From positions 62,001 to 126,000 of the forward strand of contig JASEFH010000002.1 in assembly GCA_030019205.1 (NCBI GenBank): a stretch of 64,000 bases of DNA. The letters are read 5' to 3'. The notes beneath the pieces were generated by a model that had not been told where the DNA came from, did not search any database, and worked only from the letters and a program-made list of their open reading frames with translations. The stretch comes from Methanomicrobiales archaeon (lineage in GTDB: Archaea > Halobacteriota > Methanomicrobia > Methanomicrobiales > JACTUA01). Both the position numbers and the translations under genes were made by a program. Positions 61,043-64,000 of this stretch are shown here, one piece after another (the stretch's first letter is position 1; each line of letters begins with the position of its first letter).

Positions 61043-62199
61043 GAGACGTGGCCGTGATCGGGGTGGGGTGCACCGCCTTCGGGGAGCACTGGGGCAGTTC
61101 GTTCCGGGATCTCTTCGTCGAGGCGGGGACCCTCGCCCTCGAGGACGCCGGCATTGCCGGCGAGCAGATCGACGCCCTGTACGTGGGAAATATGAGCGCA
61201 GGGCGATTCGTCCAGCAGGAGCACATCGGGGCCCTGATCGCCGACTATGCCGGCCTCGCCTCGTTCCACATACCCTCCACGCGCGTGGAGGCGGCGTGTG
61301 CGTCCGGAGGCCTGGCCTTCCGGCAGGCGGTGATTGCAGTCGCCAGCGGTATGGAGGAGATCGTGGTCGCCGCGGGCGTGGAGAAGATGACGGACGTCGG
61401 GACCGGGGTTTCCGTCGATACTCTCGCCGGTGCTGCCGATCGCGAGTGGGAGGGATTCATCGGCGCGACCTTCCCCGGCCTGTACGCGATGATGGCGAAC
61501 GACTACATACACCGCTATGGCCTGACCCGCGAGCAACTGGCGCAGGTGGCGGTGAAGAACCACTACAACGGGGCGAGAAACCCCATTGCCCAGTTTCAGC
61601 AGGAGATCTCGATCGATACCGTGATCAACTCGTCCCTGGTCGCCGATCCCCTGCGGCTCTTCGACTGCTCTCCCATCACGGACGGGGCGGCTGCGGTCGT
61701 GGTCGCACCCCTCGAGCGGGCGCGAGAGTTCACCGACACTCCGGTGCGGGTGCTCGCCAGCGTCCAGGCGAGCGATACGATCGCCCTGCACGACCGCCGG
61801 GATTTGAGCACGCTGGATGCCACCGTGCACGCAGCGCGGCGGGCGTTCGGGCAGGCGCGGCTGCAGCATCGGGACATCGACATGGTCGAGGTGCACGACT
61901 GCTTCACGATCGCCGAGATCTGCGCCATCGAGGACCTAGGATTCTGCGCAAAGGGCGAAGGCGGGCGCCTCACCGAGGAGGGCGTGACCGCTCTCGACGG
62001 CGATCTCCCCGTGAACCCGAGCGGCGGCCTGAAGGCCTGCGGGCACCCGGTGGGAGCCACCGGCATCAAGCAGATCTGCGAGATCGTCCGCCAGCTGCGC
62101 GGCGAGGGGGGCGGACGCCAGGTGGATGGCGAGATCGGGATGACGCACAACGTGGGTGGAACCGGAGCCACCGTTGTCGTCCATATCCTGGGGGTGTGA
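61039..62199 (+). CDS. Acetyl-CoA C-acetyltransferase (thiolase)
   Basis: 386 residues. [17 protein letters not shown] holds the nucleophilic Cys (about 87), [20 protein letters not shown] and [20 protein letters not shown] the catalytic His and CoA site. Makes acetoacetyl-CoA for the next enzyme. In archaea the thiolase, the HMG-CoA synthase and the small DUF35 protein form one complex with a shared CoA site (published for Methanothermococcus); this operon has the same composition. Confidence 0.96.
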   Translation: MRDVAVIGVGCTAFGEHWGSSFRDLFVEAGTLALEDAGIAGEQIDALYVGNMSAGRFVQQEHIGALIADYAGLASFHIPSTRVEAACASGGLAFRQAVIAVASGMEEIVVAAGVEKMTDVGTGVSVDTLAGAADREWEGFIGATFPGLYAMMANDYIHRYGLTREQLAQVAVKNHYNGARNPIAQFQQEISIDTVINSSLVADPLRLFDCSPITDGAAAVVVAPLERAREFTDTPVRVLASVQASDTIALHDRRDLSTLDATVHAARRAFGQARLQHRDIDMVEVHDCFTIAEICAIEDLGFCAKGEGGRLTEEGVTALDGDLPVNPSGGLKACGHPVGATGIKQICEIVRQLRGEGGGRQVDGEIGMTHNVGGTGATVVVHILGV

Positions 62200-62201
62200 G
62201 G

Positions 62202-62600
62202 ATGTCGGTCGCAGGATTCTGGAGAAAGATACCCCACCGCTACAACCTGCTCGGCACCCGCTGCGAGACCTGCGGGCGGCACTTCTTCCCGCCCAGAACG
62301 TTCTGCCCTGAATGCCGGCGCGACGGGAGGATCGTGGAGCACCTCTTCAAGGGGACGGGGACCGTCGTCACCTACACGGTGATCCGCACGGCGAGCGACC
62401 AGTTCGACCGCTCAACGCCCTACGTGCTGGCGATCGTGCAGCTGGACGAAGGGCCCCGGCTCACGGCCCAGATCGCGGTCCGCCCGGAGGACGTGCGGAT
62501 CGGGATGCCGGTCCGCCGTGTCTTCCGCCGCATCGCCGCGGACGGCGACAGCGGGATCATCCACTACGGGACCAAGTTCGTCCCCGTGGAGCAGCCGTAA
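62202..62600 (+). CDS. DUF35 OB-fold protein of the thiolase/HMG-CoA synthase complex
   Basis: 132 residues. N-terminal zinc ribbon TRCETCGRHFFPPRTFCPEC (about 19-38), then an OB fold (GTVVTYTVIRTASDQF, DEGPRLTAQIAVRP). Bridges thiolase and HMG-CoA synthase. Starts 2 bp after the thiolase stop codon, with a ggtgtgag site. Confidence 0.93.
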   Translation: MSVAGFWRKIPHRYNLLGTRCETCGRHFFPPRTFCPECRRDGRIVEHLFKGTGTVVTYTVIRTASDQFDRSTPYVLAIVQLDEGPRLTAQIAVRPEDVRIGMPVRRVFRRIAADGDSGIIHYGTKFVPVEQP

Positions 62601-62603
62601 AAA

Positions 62604-63530
62604 TCACTCTTTTCGCACGCGGACGTCGTAGACCGCGTGCCAGCGGGAGGGGGAGTAGGAACGGACCATCCGCTCCGTCTCCACCACCCCCCCGTGCTCC
62701 TCGATGAGCGCGCGATACGCCCCCTCCTCCGACTGGAGCGCGTAGAAGTGGATGGTCCCCCCCCGCCGGCAGAGACGGAATGCCGTGTCGAGAAAGCGGA
62801 ATGCGGCGAGCGGCAGGTTCATGACGACCCGGTCGAAGGCGCGGTCGAAGATGCTGTCCAGGCGGGCGGCATCCGCGAGCACGGGCAGGACGTTCGTGCG
62901 GCGGTTCAGGCGGATGTTCCCGATCATGAGGTGGACCGCGGCCGGGTTGATATCGACTGCCGCCACATGGTCCGCCCTTGTCGAGAGGACGATCGAGAAC
63001 GGTCCCACGCCGGCGAACATGTCCAGGATCCGCTCGCCGGGGGCGATCTGCGCGAGGACGCGCTGGCGCTCGCTGGAGAGCCGGGCGGAGAAGTAGGCGA
63101 GGGCGAGATCGATCTCGAAGCGGTGGCCGTACTCGGTATAGCGCGTGCGGGTGGTGGGAGTGCCAGCCAGCACCTCGAAACGGCGGGTGCGGTACTCCCC
63201 CTCCACGTCGGAGAGCGGGAGGAGGACGGTGTGCAGGGAGGGGCGCAGCTCCAGGAGCTGCCGCGCACCTTCGCGATCCGCCTCTTCCATCAGAGCGATC
63301 CCCCCCACCTGCTCGTGGTGCGGGAGTTCGGGCTGCTCCGGTAGCGCTTCGAACACCTCGCGCGCCGCCCCCTCCACGGGCTCGGTGACGGGAAGGACGA
63401 GCGTATCCCTCTCCGTGCGCGGGCGGAGGCGGCGGTCGAGATGCCCGCTCTCGATCAGCGAGCGGCGCACCTCCTCGCCCCGGGCCTTCGGCACCCGCAC
63501 GCCCCACTGCTCAACACGCACGGCAATCAC
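62604..63530 (-). CDS. trm5: tRNA (guanine-37-N1)-methyltransferase, Trm5 family
   Basis: 308 residues. SAM motif ERILDMFAGVGPFSIVLS (about 168-185), acidic loop VAAVDINPAAVHLM, and motif VVMNLPLAAFRFLDTA (about 240-255). Domain order (N-terminal D1/D2 domains, then Rossmann) is the archaeal Trm5 type. Makes m1G37, which prevents frameshifting. Start is GTG 63530; no ATG is available near. Converges with the DUF35 gene with 3 bp between stop codons. Confidence 0.93.
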   Translation of the reverse strand: MIAVRVEQWGVRVPKARGEEVRRSLIESGHLDRRLRPRTERDTLVLPVTEPVEGAAREVFEALPEQPELPHHEQVGGIALMEEADREGARQLLELRPSLHTVLLPLSDVEGEYRTRRFEVLAGTPTTRTRYTEYGHRFEIDLALAYFSARLSSERQRVLAQIAPGERILDMFAGVGPFSIVLSTRADHVAAVDINPAAVHLMIGNIRLNRRTNVLPVLADAARLDSIFDRAFDRVVMNLPLAAFRFLDTAFRLCRRGGTIHFYALQSEEGAYRALIEEHGGVVETERMVRSYSPSRWHAVYDVRVRKE

Positions 63531-63565
63531 CGCCCATCTAATATCTGTAGAACGTAAAACTATTC

Positions 63566-64000
63566 ATGGATGCTTATTTTGAGAGGCTGAAATCCGGTGC
63601 CCTCAAACTCTACGCCTTGGAGCGCGAGCTGCCGCCGCACGAGGCTGTGCGGGTGCGGCGGGAGTTCGTCGAGCGGGAGAGGGGTGTGCAGCTCCCGAAA
63701 CTCGGGGCATACGCGATCGGAATCGAGCGGGTGGTGAAGAGGAACATCGAGAACATGATCGGGGCGGTCCAGGTGCCTGTCGGCGTGGCCGGTCCCCTGG
63801 CGGTGCGGGGGGAGTACGCGAACGGGGAGTTCTACCTGCCGCTCGCCACCACGGAGGGCGCGCTCGTCGCTTCCGTGAACCGGGGCTGCGGCGCGATCAC
63901 GCGATCCGGCGGGGCCGACGTGCGCATCCTGCGGGACGGGATGACCCGGGCGCCGGTCTTTGCCGCACGGGACGTCGTGCATGCCCGCGATGTCGTGGCC
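63566..64000 (+). CDS. hmgA: Hydroxymethylglutaryl-CoA reductase, N-terminal part (cut by window edge)
   Basis: 145 residues are seen and the gene runs out of the window. ENMIGAVQVPVGVAGPLAVR, FYLPLATTEGALVASVNRGC and ITRSGGADVRILRDGMTRAP are class I HMG-CoA reductase signatures, including the catalytic Glu in ATTEGAL. Follows the divergent trm5 gene; close to the HMG-CoA synthase operon, so the mevalonate genes are grouped. An AT-rich box (gtaaaactatt, about 63554-63564) lies near the start. Confidence 0.95.
   Translation, partial: MDAYFERLKSGALKLYALERELPPHEAVRVRREFVERERGVQLPKLGAYAIGIERVVKRNIENMIGAVQVPVGVAGPLAVRGEYANGEFYLPLATTEGALVASVNRGCGAITRSGGADVRILRDGMTRAPVFAARDVVHARDVVA

Overview
This window is chromosomal DNA from a GC-rich euryarchaeon, most likely a methanogen of the order Methanomicrobiales (Methanoculleus or Methanofollis type; genus not provable here). 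The archaeal signature is seen directly: a group II thermosome, RPA with an RPA-associated partner, deoxyhypusine synthase, TiaS, a CTP-type riboflavin kinase, Trm5, archaeal HMG-CoA synthase, thiolase, DUF35 and HMG-CoA reductase, and many TATA boxes about 26 nt upstream of ATG codons (leaderless mRNAs). The methanogen assignment rests on a dihydropteroate-synthase-like protein, a DUF2115-type protein and a four-subunit pyruvate-type ferredoxin oxidoreductase. I see no rRNA, tRNA, CRISPR array or intact IS element.

Layout. 1-4.8 kb: polar amino-acid ABC uptake system (two binding proteins, two permeases, one ATPase) split by a DMT exporter with a histidine-rich tail. 5.2-6.0 kb: an ADP-ribosyltransferase-fold protein overlapping a small basic protein. 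6.5-8.3 kb: a rubredoxin/TPP-enzyme fusion. 8.6-13.4 kb: hypothetical proteins and a wrecked dinB gene. 14.1-16.8 kb: secreted or redox proteins (triple chagasin lipoprotein, flavodoxin, FAS1 lipoprotein). 16.8-24 kb: small membrane proteins, a B12-type radical SAM gene with an unknown partner, a CPBP protease, a Yip1-like protein and a ferritin-like protein. 24.3-27 kb: an ABC export operon closing with its own XRE regulator, followed at 27.6-28.8 kb by the decayed remains of a second ABC exporter. 29.4-33.4 kb: a degenerate sensor kinase, a USP-USP-GNAT fusion, a frameshifted DUF2115 gene and a flavodoxin. 33.9-41.3 kb: two PHP proteins, MntP, the DHPS-like protein, TruA, a Clp1-like kinase and small proteins. 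42.1-44.9 kb: porBAGD. 46.1-54 kb: a zinc-ribbon protein, thermosome with upstream regulator, tiaS, dys-pyrF, a stand-alone NrdD C-terminal glycyl-radical-like protein overlapping cbiZ, and a DUF1858 protein. 54.1-57.7 kb: RPA operon, a SAP-like small protein and a catalytically degenerate serine-recombinase homologue. 57.8-64 kb: ribB-ribK, then a mevalonate block (XRE regulator, HMG-CoA synthase, thiolase, DUF35, and hmgA running off the right edge) interrupted by trm5.

The most unusual items are the ADP-ribosyltransferase pair, the 120-residue NrdD glycyl-radical-domain protein fused by overlap to cobinamide salvage, the rubredoxin-TPP fusion, the sensor kinase lacking its phospho-acceptor histidine next to a USP-USP-GNAT fusion, a thermosome leader hairpin that covers the ribosome binding site, and a set of perfect 10-12 bp inverted repeats in gene-poor stretches.
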